Below, one piece after another: positions 34,697 through 45,963 of a DNA stretch of 64,000 nt (positions are counted from its first letter, which is position 1; each line of letters begins with the position of its first letter). The DNA comes from Galerina marginata (taxonomy: Eukaryota > Basidiomycota > Agaricomycetes > Agaricales > Galerinaceae). A program made the position numbers and the translations under genes. Location of the stretch: positions 372,001 through 436,000 of the forward strand of contig JAECYW010000021.1 of NCBI GenBank assembly GCA_023014335.1. The letters run 5' to 3'. The notes beneath the pieces are model-generated. The model saw only the letters and a list, made by a program, of their open reading frames with translations, was not told the origin of the DNA and did not search any database.

Positions 34697-35601
34697 TTAA
34701 GCCTTGATAAGCGTAATGACACTTCTATAGAATTTTGAAAGAAGGTTGAAAAAATTTGACCGATGAATCCTGTCGTCTGGGTTGGGAGCAGCTCTTTCAA
34801 TATCAAGATACGTGTTTGACTGAAAGGGTGAGGATGAAGGAGGATAATGATGATTTGCTGATAACTGTGAATTGGATGATATAGTTGAAGAGTTTGGGTA
34901 TTGAGGTGAAGCTAGAGAAGGCAAAGGCAATGATATAGGAGGTGACGCAGGAGTTATCGGATGGTTGAGTGTTGAGGAATTGATCGACAAATCAGGAAGT
35001 GTTGAAAGTACGCTGAGGTTATCCTGGTAATTTATCCATTGTTGTGTAATTGGGTCGACGGCCATATGGACAGAGTCAGAAGAGACCACCAGAATAAAAG
35101 TTGGCCAGTTGATATGCGATGGTCCATAAGTCCATTGGTCCGGAGCATAGCCGACAAACTCAATGTAAGCAACATTGTCTTCACATTTGCGATAGCGAGA
35201 AGCAAGGTAGCGGGCGGTCTTCCCATAATTGTGGTTGATGATAAGAGGCGTACCAGGGCCAATAGATACTGAAAGCACTGGGTTTTTCAAATAGACTCGA
35301 TAACGAGCGCCACTGAAATAGGGTTCCAATAACAACTTGCTGATGCTAGTAGAAGAAATTTCAACTGGAGCGCTGTTCCACAAATCCCGAAATTCTGGCG
35401 CTGGAAAAGTGCGTGGCAGACAATAAACCTGCCAAGGATGGTCCTGTACAAATACAGGAGGAATGGTAGCGCCATCGTTTCTATGTTCCTGTATAGAATT
35501 TAATCAGTCACTAGATTAGACATAGAACAAATGAATAGGCAAAGCCTATGGTTATAAACGTCAATGATATGACTTACGACTGATGAGTCTTGATTTAACA
35601 T
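34697..35601 (-). CDS. Hypothetical protein, AT-rich island gene 1
   Basis: Two exons: ATG 35601 encodes MLNQDSSV, then an intron from GTAAGT to CTATACAG, then EHRNDGATIPPVFVQDHPWQ to the stop at 34697 (about 270 residues). Blocks such as VYCLPRTFPAPEFRDLWNSA and APDQWTYGPSHINWPTFILV look conserved rather than random; the C-terminal third is Ser/Pro-rich and ends with a helix FFNLLSKFYRSVITLIKA. I do not recognise a family. Codons are AT-rich compared with the housekeeping genes. Confidence 0.55.
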
Positions 35602-36019
35602 GATATATATAGACTCCATCATTAGAGAAAGAAGACAATAAAAGCTTGATTATGATATAGAAAGGAAGGTATTGAGGTATGTGCGTGAATGCAGGAGCAG
35701 AAAGACAGAGCGACAAATATTCTGAACATGTACCTTTTATACACAGAATTACGTCATATCGGACATCGGCATATTTAGGAACGAAACATTTATGTCACAT
35801 GAGCCCATAAATAGATTCTCCATTTAGATCACGGCTAAATATCCGAACTCATGACATTGTCTCTAAAACTAATCTTGCCAAGCCTGTGAATCATATTGAG
35901 CGTTCCAGGAATAAAATATAAAGCGATTTGACAAAATATAAAATGTTGATCAATATTTAGAAGACAAATTTTGGGTTACAGAATTTAAATTTGAACAAAT
36001 TTAAAGTGTAAATAGACTA

Positions 36020-36930
36020 TTAAAAATGTTGACGGATAGTCTGAAATGGATAAGCAGCATGTGCGTATACTACAAGAGGAACATCGTCCTCATTGAACCA
36101 ATACTTCATATAAGGTATATTAGCAATTACTTTATATAACTGGTCCTGGTAGGCTTCTGCTGACATGAATACACCCAGAATGTCCTGTGGATTTGTGTCG
36201 CAAACGATGTTATCAACAAGCGATCTTAACTCTGACTGGAAAATGTTAATCTGATCTGTATGCTGATGCATCAACACAGTGAGCAACCGCATAGTCTCAC
36301 AGGCGCTGTTTAATCCAGTTTGTATGCGTCTAGCATCTAAAAAGAAGATGCAAAGTCAGAAAAAATTGCCTGCTATGTCAAATAAATCATAATCAATACA
36401 TACTAGCCACTGACTGATGCGCTTTACTTTTGCGTACGGGGAAGCTGTCGACTCCAGGCAATATCTTGCGTCTAGTAAATGTGCAATTGAGGAAATTGGA
36501 CTGCTCGCATTCAATGCAGGGATTTCCCATGCCAACAAAAGTGCAGACGATTCCTCTGCTAGCACATAGATTGCATAGAAATCGATACTGAATAAAAAGT
36601 GATAATTAACATCAAATTAAAAAGAATTAAAGGGGCATACAGCAGGTAACGGTTGAGGCTGCAAGAATCAAAAATTCTCATAAACCAGCAGGAATAAAAA
36701 GAGTTGGAAAGACGTACAACAGGTATCGGGTGAGTCTGCAAGAACCGAACATTCTCATAAACCGGTATGGCCTCAGTCTCCGAATCCGAAAAGTATGTTT
36801 GATCTTCACTGCTGTTTTCTTGCACAGATTCGTCGTCGAAGTCTGTCGATGCATTAGCTGCGGCATCGTCTACTGGCTGAGATGCGGAACGCTCCATTGG
36901 AAACTGGTATAAATAAAAGATATCAGACAT
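36020..36930 (-). CDS. Hypothetical Cys-motif protein, AT-rich island gene 2
   Basis: Four exons. Start 36930, or 36897 (MERSASQPVDDAA); an acidic region EDQTYFSDSETEAIP; then, across introns, RFLCNLCASRGIVC and NPCIECEQSNFLNC, a C-x2-C-x6-C ... C-x2-C-x7-C arrangement resembling a degenerate Zn2Cys6-like binuclear motif followed by basic FTRRK. The last exon starts ARRIQTGLNSACETMRLLTV and ends YAHAAYPFQTIRQHF. Similar Cys-paired proteins are frequent in Agaricomycete accessory regions; DNA binding is possible but not shown. Confidence 0.6.
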
Positions 36931-37000
36931 TAAGCAAATAGAAATAGGAAGAGCAGTAAACCAGAAGGATTATAGCAAGAGCGAGATGTAACGCTATTTG

Positions 37001-37058
37001 GAGGATTGTCGAGCGATTCAAGTGCTGCGGAGGATTGTTGAGCGATTCAAGTGCTGCG
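37001..37058. repeat. 29-bp tandem repeat, two copies
   Basis: GAGGATTGTCGAGCGATTCA... repeated at 37001-37029 and 37030-37058 with a single C/T difference. It lies upstream of the minus-strand Cys-motif gene, so it may sit in its promoter. Confidence 0.85.
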
Positions 37059-37503
37059 CGATATTTGTTTTATAGGGCTTATATGGTCTTGTTCTATTTT
37101 AGTAAATATGAGCATCCAACACGCAATGCCAGGTGTGTGAATCTATACATAAATAATGTGACATGGAAGAACATGGCCTGTGAAAACTCCAACGAAATTT
37201 GATTGACCTGATCAGAATACGAAAGTATGATATAAAAATAGAACGCCAAGTCAGTAGTGTGAGATAAACACATAGTCGTTCATGGCAACTGACATCTGGT
37301 GTGAGCATACAATGACCACTTAAATTGATTTATATGCGTTTCCATATTTCAACAAAAGCAGGTATAACCAATAATCACCAGTAAATAATAATCGCGGTAT
37401 ATAACTATTTTTCCAATAAATATGGTACTCACCAGCCAAGATGGAACAACAATTGATATAGGATCAAATATGACAGCAATTCCTGGTTTCGACACCATTT
37501 CGG

Positions 37504-38139
37504 ATGTTGTACCTTGAAACCCAAATCTGTATTATCCCCATTTTGTACAATGGTTCTATTCACGTAAGTCAGACACTCTATTGTTCTAAATTTAAACGAT
37601 TCTGCTCCATACCATCAGCATTACATTTACGACGACATACTTTATTCTCAACATCCTCAGTGGCGACAACATTGTCCTCATACATGGATGCGTCTAAAAG
37701 GAATTATCCATCCAAAGTCAACGTGAATTCATATTTAGAATGCCCAAATCCAAAATGCAGCCTTCGCATACCCCATGTCTATCAGAATCTACTTCCCATC
37801 ATACCTGCACCATCAAATACCCCGATACTCAAGATCCGCCGCTTTAAGCCAGCCGAATATAATCCGCTGCCAGACATGAATGTATGGCTTGTAGAAAATC
37901 AACCGATCATCCCGGTGCAATCCAACAGGGAATTCTATGTCCATGGATATGGAACAGTCACATTAAAACATAACACAAGTGTTGGGAGACATGTGTGTTA
38001 CGCTGGATATAGCGCATCATCCAACAATGTGGAGCTTCTAATCATTGTACGCCGGTCGTGGACAGGTCACATAGCGAAGGAAATTCAGCACCAAATCATG
38101 AAATATTTCAACAGCCATCAGCGTTCCAGTGTTATGTAA
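37504..38139 (+). CDS. Hypothetical protein, AT-rich island gene 3
   Basis: Open frame of 211 codons. The certain part is from ATG 37684 (MDASKRNYPSKVNVNS); the upstream portion contains a plausible GTAAGT...ATCAG intron (37564-37615) and may read differently. Features: a paired CPNPKC, PLPDMNVWLVENQPIIPVQS, REFYVHGYGTVTLKHNTSVG, and a C-terminal helix HIAKEIQHQIMKYFNS. No family recognised. It faces the other two island genes. Confidence 0.45.
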   Translation: MLYLETQICIIPILYNGSIHVSQTLYCSKFKRFCSIPSALHLRRHTLFSTSSVATTLSSYMDASKRNYPSKVNVNSYLECPNPKCSLRIPHVYQNLLPIIPAPSNTPILKIRRFKPAEYNPLPDMNVWLVENQPIIPVQSNREFYVHGYGTVTLKHNTSVGRHVCYAGYSASSNNVELLIIVRRSWTGHIAKEIQHQIMKYFNSHQRSSVM

Positions 38140-38203
38140 CTAGTGTCAAGTACGATGTTCAAATCGACCTTCTGAAGAATGTGTAGACACTGGAAGCTAT
38201 GTA

Positions 38204-38316
38204 CTGTAATATTTCCTTCAATTTGAATGTCACGCATCCCACAATTTTTTTTCTGATCCTGAATTTAGTTGACTCTCATATTTTCTAATTTTATGATATT
38301 TTTCGAAAGCCAAAAC
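38204..38316 (+). mobile_element. MITE, copy 2 (right end missing)
   Basis: Starts TA-CTGTAATATTTCCTTCA and follows copy 1 through TGTCACGCATCCCA and GAAAGCCAAAA before losing similarity near 38316; the right inverted repeat is absent. Same orientation as copy 1. Confidence 0.7.
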
Positions 38317-38340
38317 TTCCCAAGTAAGGAGCACCTGGCG

Positions 38341-38452
38341 TGATTAATACTTTGTTGCCCATACAGCAATGAGGGAAATAAATGGCGTGACCAGGTATCG
38401 ATCCTGCAGCCCAAAAAAGCATATGGTATGCTCTACTGGCTGAGCTATCAGG
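38341..38452 (-). mobile_element. tRNA-derived SINE-like element, copy 2
   Basis: On the minus strand it starts CCTGATAGCTCAGCCAGTAG, continues to a B-box-like GGATCGATACC and ends with TATGGGCAACAAAGTATTAA, matching copy 1 at both ends but diverged in the middle. Like copy 1, it lies directly beside a MITE copy. Confidence 0.55.
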
Positions 38453-41161
38453 GAAACAGCCAAGGTGTTAGCCAGACACATATCAGAGAATCAGAGCGCC
38501 TAGCATCCCCCTTCCCGAATGAAGCGCGTGGAGGGCTCATCACCAATTCCCGGCATCTGTATTTTTGGTCTCACACTATTCGCCAAGTCAACAAGGGGCC
38601 AGGGCTATTTTTACCTTGCGTTCCACATTGACGCTGTCTTATGCCGCCCAAGTTTAACATTCAACTTCGCCGCTCTCCTTCGTCTTGCTCTACTCTGAGC
38701 CGACCCCTCTGCACTTTTGGTATGCTCTAATCTGTTCTATTCTTTGTAGTCAATGTATTTTACTTTTTAGGAACGTTACTTTGTCGCAACTTTGTTGTCA
38801 CGGCTCTCCCATCTGCGATGTCCTCATTGTCCCGCCCTGTATCTCCCCTCATTAACGCACCCGCTGTCTTCACTTGCCTGGTGGCCAATTGACGACGACC
38901 ATTTCTGTGCATGTCACGGGCCTCACCCGCGGTGTCCTGCTCCGCTCCCTTCACTCGACGTCTCCGCTGTCGTTATCTAGCTTGCGACTTCTTGATGAAG
39001 ATATCGTCGTGCAAGTCATGGCCTGCACCTGCGGCGTCGTATCCCGCGTCTCCTCCCTTAGGGTTGGTGCCTCTGCCGTCCTCGTTTGCCCCTGCGGTCT
39101 CTAGACAATGGTATGTTGTGCGGGATATGCGCATGACCCACCTCTCACACACTTTCAGTATATCATCCCATCCGAGACAGCTACAATGTCAACCCACGAG
39201 GCCACTACCGCCGCCTACAAACTACCGCACCCCCACAACCGCCCCAGCCACTAACACCGACCAATCGGCTGACGCCAGTCGACGTTGACGAACATTCGTG
39301 AGGCTTCCTGAGGACGCTACAGCCCATCTGCAACCGTCCACGCAGGCCCGCGAGCTACGCGCCAGATCACTGGGCATCCACACAAACACAACTATCATTC
39401 GCCGTCCCCAACCACCTGTCACCCATCTCTTCGTAGACCACCGTCGCCTTCGACGACGATTAGCATCCCGGTTACTCCCTGCCCAGTGCCTGATCACCGC
39501 ACCCACAGCCGTTGACGAAGCCTGCAGTGCCAAATTTGGACTGGTAAACGCCTTCCAAAACATTGGCTCACAATGCTAGTATATCAACGCGCCTAGCGAC
39601 ACAGCCAAACGTTCCGTTATTGCAGCTCACGAATGGTCTTCAGAGAAGGTGTTGGCAGCCTTAAGACGATACTGCCGATCTCGGTATGCCAATAAGAGGC
39701 TACGCAATTTTCCTCTCGGTCGCCCATCATGTTCCCCTATGCTCAGGTCGCACCAGAACAAAACTCACACATAACTGCATAGCACCCCTTGACCGTAGAG
39801 AACATACTCGCCGCCTAGATAACGATTGGACAGCTACGTCATGAACCGTACGTAGCTTTAAATGGGTATAACTTTGTAGGATATCACCAGATATCCGGTC
39901 CAATTACGGGTGCGTTCGCCATTTTATACACGCCCAAGCACATCGCATAGTAAAGGATAAGCAAACACGACTATCATCCGGCACGGGATCCATTACGCTT
40001 CGGACATGCACCGCTTTATACGAGGAGCGGAGACCGCTACTCCAACTCTTCTTTTGAAGTTTGAACAGGGTCGACAGCCCATTGTTTCGCACTTCATCGT
40101 CTATGATGCTGCTGTTTCATAAGTAGTGTGCCGAGTTTTTCCATTCATCTTCGTTTCACCCTTGCGCAGTATCTGCTCATGCCATCAGGTTTAACAGCAG
40201 CTAAGAACAAGGTAGAGCTTCAGGAGCTAATATACGGTAACATTTGGTACATATCATCATCAATTATGCTTCCTGAACGTTCTGAACAACCGCGACTCTT
40301 CCCTTCAATCTGTGATCCAGGAGTCGGCAAATGCGCACAAGTCGGAGTCGCACGGAATCAGAACTTGTTTGAGACTTTTCGGGATTTCCAGTCTCAAAGG
40401 ATCAAAACACACCTCAGTACATGGCCTTCATTCGCGATAACAATAACGAGAAATGTAGACCTGGGAAATCCGAATATGCAAAGAAAGGAACCCCCTTGCG
40501 TGATGCGAGGATAAACAGCGTCTGTATAATACTATGGGGTCGATTTCCGAATTTGGAAGATCTTATGTGATGATCTGGGTGCAGTGATATGGCATGACTG
40601 TCAAAGCGCCTCAAGACAGCACATACAATTTCCCACGGTCATACACATGATGCGACCATGTCTATATCCAAACCGCTATTTCACTGTCAGCCCATCCCAT
40701 GACGATCAGTAAGGATGCCTCTCAGCACGGAATGCAAAAGCGCCTCCTCTAACTCCACCGCAACAATTACAACGACCACCGAATCCAGAAGACAATGAAA
40801 CCTGTACACTGGATCAACCCACAGTCAACACCGACAACAGGCAGGGCTAAACGACGTAGAGTTAGGTGTGGAGACAGTGGTTGAGAAGGCAAGAAATCTT
40901 TCGTCTCGATATAGGTCATACGAGCCGAGGCGAAGGTCACCTCGCCCATTAACATATGATGTGTAGTGCACAGATCTGAAGCGGTTATACTCAAACATAT
41001 ATGGCGGCCTTATCGCCAGTCATAACCACCCCATCACTTACACCCAGTCATGATAGATGCGGCATACTTCATCCGGTCGAACATAGTCGCATCAGTAAGG
41101 AAACGAGATGAATAAATAGGACCCCCACGATTAACAGCAGCTACGGTTTGACCAACCTAAG
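38453..41161. other. Gene-poor stretch before the nuclease-helicase
   Basis: 2.7 kb. 38640-39600 is unusually C/T-rich on the plus strand with several overlapping short frames (Ser/Leu/Arg-rich) but no domain, signal peptide or consistent splice structure. 39600-41160 is mixed composition with no recognisable gene. It may hold decayed coding sequence. Confidence 0.4.
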
Positions 41162-44100
41162 ATGACATCCAAAAGAACTCTAACTGCAACGAACCTTGCC
41201 GTCTATCAACACCTAGAGTGCGATGTGTACATTCACAAGGTGTATAATAGAACCAGGACAACACGGATTGGCTCTGACTTCGTCAACAGCGCGGGCACCA
41301 AGAATCCCATGTTCGCAAAAGGCATCAAGTGGGAAAACAGTCTTCTATCGTGGTTGGATTCGGCCAATCTATTAATGACAATTCCCTCAATACCGCTGGA
41401 CGGAAACACTCTCTTTGAGATTGTACTCACCGACGAACGACCGCATTTCTTTATTTCTGGCGTATGTTTCTGGCCGCCTCAAGAAGAATTAGACAAATTG
41501 ACCAGTCGAAGCGGATTGCCCACAATTGATTTCGGTCTCGCAAAGCCCGACTTGATTGAAATCAGCAAAGTCGACGACTTACTATTCTGGAGAGTCGTTG
41601 ATGCCAAAGTTTCGACAGATATCAAGGTCAGCGGGCACAGCTCTATCCACCCATTTTAAAAGATTGAACCGTCCACCCAGGAATCGCATTTCATCCAGAT
41701 ATATTTCTACACTATTTGCCTGAAATATATATTAGGTCGATCTGTTTTCCGCAGCACAGACGCACCTGGCATTTGGTTGCCTCCCCCTCAACTGTCGCAA
41801 CCGTCGATAAACGATATCAAGATCGTACCAATGTCATTTCTGTCTTCGACATTTGACCCACTGATATTCCACAAAATTCCACTCATTGTCAACTCGCCAA
41901 TCGAAGACATTGCATGGCATTTTAATCCACGATGCAAGAACTGCGATTACAAAGAGGAGTGTGGTACAAGAGCTCGCATTGAAGGCACCACGGGTACAAT
42001 ACCGAACATTTCACTTGCGGACGCGAGAACACTTAAAACTGTTATAAAGGAGGCACGGCGAGGCCACCCCATCATAGGCGAAAGACTGCCCACAGAGATT
42101 GAAGAACTTCATAACATGTTCGCGAACCATGCTTCATCTCGCCAATTTGCGAAGTCCCATCCGGCTGCTTTTGAACATTCCAAACGGGTTTTAGCCATAT
42201 CTGTCGGCGGAGACCGACAAGTAAACAGCCCAGTGATCGAAGCAGCTTTGACAGGCATTGCCCAGGTTAGTTGCGCACCTATTTCATTCGTAATATTCTC
42301 ATTTAAACCAACAGGTGATACCTCGATACAATTACACATGCCCAAATCGCGAAGACATCGCAATCGTTATCTCGATCGTTAGTTCGAAATACTCGACGAA
42401 CAAGGAGGACTATCTATGTATTACGATCCACGCCGAAGATCGACATGAATCCTTACCGCAGAACATCCTATGCACGGCGAACCAGGCTGTTGAAAAGCTT
42501 TCTGGGTTAATCGATTGCATCACGACTGCTAGACCAACACAATCAAGTGGAAACGCATGTCAATTCTACGTATGGTCCCCGTTAGAAAGCGCAGCACTCC
42601 AGGATATCATCGTTAATACCGCCCTTCACCATTCGTCGCATGACAAAAGCGTTCAAACGTGCATAAACACCTTGTCTCACGGTGCATCCGTGTTACAGTC
42701 CATTTTCCAGCCACCGGTCTTGTCTGGAGCCCTATTGAACTTCTACAAGATGGCAACCGACTCAGAGCGTATTGCATTTATAGATCGCATTGGACTTTCT
42801 GGAAAGGATCCAAACGAATCGCTTTGCAACAAATTGAACAAGGAGTTCAAAAGAACACGAGACGAACGAAACAGCAATAGCAGAGAAGTTGGGCGAATAC
42901 CCCAAGTTGTAATTTTGAAGTCCGAAGTGGAGAGGCAGCTAGCTTTAGCAATACCAGGCTATTGGGATCTCCCTCTCTGCGTGGCCGCGCTTCTCCCGAA
43001 CGCTGAACAATGCCCCAGCGACGAAGAAATATTGACAGTCTACAATTCAGAGAGCGTCCAAAGACTGAAGACGATATTGTTACGCCGAAACGGACACATT
43101 CACTCAACACTGATTGAACTCAGAAGGAGACTGTCGTCAGTGCCAGGCGATAAGCTATTAGTCAACGAAGGAAAGCCAATATCATCCTCGTCGGGTCTCC
43201 CGGCTCTATGCAAAGAGCCCACTATACGTAAACTTTTCTTCATGCAACAGGTCAGCACTACCAATCGATGTACGTTTGGCAATGAAATATCTAAATTTTC
43301 AACCCTCATAGATCGAAGTGTTGTCCAAACTCACAAAACTATGGCAGTCGCGGATCGACTACTGCCCTCAAGCACCCATTATCGAATACCGATTCACCAC
43401 GAAGTACATCAAGCACAAAGAGCATACGTTCGAGCTGAAACTTGGCGCGTTAGATCCTCTTACTCTCGACTCGGGTTTACTACTATTCGATCATATACTG
43501 GCAAGAAGCGATAACAACTCCGGCCGACAACTGCCGTTGGAGGTAATTTTTGATGATGTCCTATTAGCTGGATCGATTTTCCCTCTGAGCGGACAATATA
43601 TCTCGAACTGGAATAGACAAGATCCTAGAATCAAGGAAGGTCTCCTTATTGCCCAAATTCGAGGAGTACATACGGACAAAGGCAATTCGCGGACAAATAT
43701 TGTGATTAACACATGGGGAAATACTACCATCCTCGAGGTCGGCGCCAACTATCGCTTGTCACCTCGTCTGGTAGACTTCAACACGGCGAAAACTCTGTCG
43801 GCATTGTTTGAAATCGATGTCAAATGGGAAGCAGCTAGAAATTTGCGTCCACAAGGCGAAGCGCATTGCGACATACCTTACCTTCAAGTCGCAACAAGTC
43901 CGATGTTGTTAGGAGAGTTCCCTATGTCTGCGTGCTATATAAAGAGCGCCAACAGTATTCAGAAACTCTTCAGGGATTTAGATGGCCTTGGCAACGAAAA
44001 GGCTACATTCCTTGTTCTCAAACCTTCCCAGAACCGGGCGACGAAACGCATGTTGTCAAACAGGTTATCCGTAATTTGGGGACCTCCTGGTAAGTGTTGT

Positions 44101-45780
44101 CTAGATCTAAACCTTACGTCTTCCTGCTTCAGACTAAGGAGGCACTTAATTATACAGGATCAGGCAAAACTCATACTATTTCACTCTCGCTACTGCGCCT
44201 CATCGAGATCGAATATATACACCATGGTCCAAAAGATAAAGTGATTTTCGTCACTGCATTTACACACGCAGCGGTCAGCGTATGTCACGCAAAATTTTGC
44301 CAACTACTGGACATATATTGCATTATAGAATCTCTGCCGTGCGAGTGGATGACTTATATGGAAGCGGGAGTTGTTTTGAATGGAGCAGAACATCTCATAA
44401 AACAGCGGCAACAACCAACGACCCGAATATTCTTTGGGACGATATATCAGGCGAGTAAATCGTACGCATCCCATGAATAGCAAACGAACTCTTAAATCAA
44501 CCAGTTATCTAAGCTCATCAATCGGATGAAAGTTGGAATAGACTGCCTTATTGTCGACGAAGCAGGCCAAATCCCATTCGGCGTAGCATCTGTCGTATTC
44601 CGATCACTCGATAGCAGAGGACGAATTGTAATAGCCGGCGACTCAGAGCAGCTTGCACCCATATTTTCGATGAAATATCCCAAAATGGATGTAATACCCA
44701 TCCTCGGTTCTGTGCTCGAATGCGCCATAACCTCGAAAGGCGCTGGATCTGTCAACTCTGACTGCACCCCTATTATAAACGACCATGTGGTCCAGCTAGT
44801 AGAGAATTTTCGGTACGTCAACCCTTAATTGTCAAGTCCACGATATTCCTCCACGTATCATCTGAACTACCATACAGGATGAATCCAGACCTGTGCGAAT
44901 TCATATCGACCATATACGCAAAACAATTTAAATCCCTGAAAAAACGAAAGCTCACCCTGTCATCAACGATGGACACCATATCTACCATTACAAGACCTGA
45001 TAATGTAGATCGGGATATATTCGCCGCAGTAAAAAAATTTATCTCAGCGATACTACAAGTAATGTTCAAACAACCCCAGACAACTTTGACCAAGCCAACA
45101 ATGTCACAAACGACAAAAGGACCTGTTCGTCTTGGCAATACCAACCATTGTGAAATTTCCTTGACCCTCATTAGGGTCGTTTTCCTTTGTGGGTCCGAAG
45201 CAGATATCGCATACGAAGCACTGGTGAAAGCCGAGGCCGTCTTGGCCGCCACGTTGGTGCACTTCCTCCGAGCCTGCTCACCAGACGAGAGAATTTTTGT
45301 TGCAGCTCCCCATCGAATACAACGTCAAGCGGTTTCGGCTGCGCTGGCAACAATTACGGGAAAGACTGGAAAACATAGTGCGAATCGGCAAACCAACATC
45401 TCGCAGGACAACATTGTCTCAAACGTCACCATAGACACTATCGAACGTTTACAAGGCACGTTTTTTTTCATGGAGTACAACCCAATTTACTTATTTTTTC
45501 CACCCATCGACCAGGTTCTGAGGCTGAATATGTAATATGCCTCTACTCTGCGCTCTTGCAAGGTGGTGCGGATGCTGAGTTCTTTTACGACCGAAGGCGC
45601 CTCAACGTTGCGATAAGCCGCGCTAAAAATCTATGTATACTGCTCGTATCCGACGAGGTAATGAGACCGTCCGTAAATATTCTCACCAAGGAGGCCGCAG
45701 CTCGTGGTTTTGCTTTCCTCAGAGCATACGAAGAAAGGGCATGGTCTTGTGATATCACCGTAAATATAAAGGACAAATAG
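41162..45780 (+). CDS. RecB/Cas4-like nuclease fused to SF1 helicase (TM0106/Dna2-like)
   Basis: Eight exons (41162-41626, 41681-42265, 42315-43250, 43312-44089, 44158-44450, 44505-44812, 44878-45455, 45515-45780) give about 1402 residues. N-terminus: Cys20 in HLECDVYIH, KGIKWENSLLSWL, then PD-(D/E)xK elements KPDLIEI and FWRVVDAKVS, a QxxxY-like HFIQIYFYT, and the Cys trio in RCKNCDYKEECG (about 240-250), together the 4Fe-4S nuclease pattern of Dna2/AddB/Cas4. C-terminus: Walker A GPPGSGKTHT (about 920, split by an intron), Walker B CLIVDEAGQ, motif III IAGDSEQLAP, TIERLQGSEAEYV, and motif VI RRLNVAISRAKN. Introns 44451-44504 and 45456-45514 begin with GC. Expected role: end-processing or unwinding of DNA; substrate unknown. 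Confidence 0.8.
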
Positions 45781-45963
45781 TACATGTACATTTATTTGAT
45801 AAATTCCTAGCGGTTCTAGCCTGAATGTGGCGAAGCATGTTAAGTATGTGCTATGCCGCACCAGCAATTCGATGACATTTATTTGAAGAAAAATGCTTAG
45901 CGTCGTCATAGCGTATGATAACTACAAACTCGAAGCGAGAGATTTGGTTTCAGCGAGACAATA

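Noticed and set aside
38360..38460. Real tRNA gene on the minus strand
   Set aside because: The anticodon arm and acceptor do not pair; better read as a SINE-like element.
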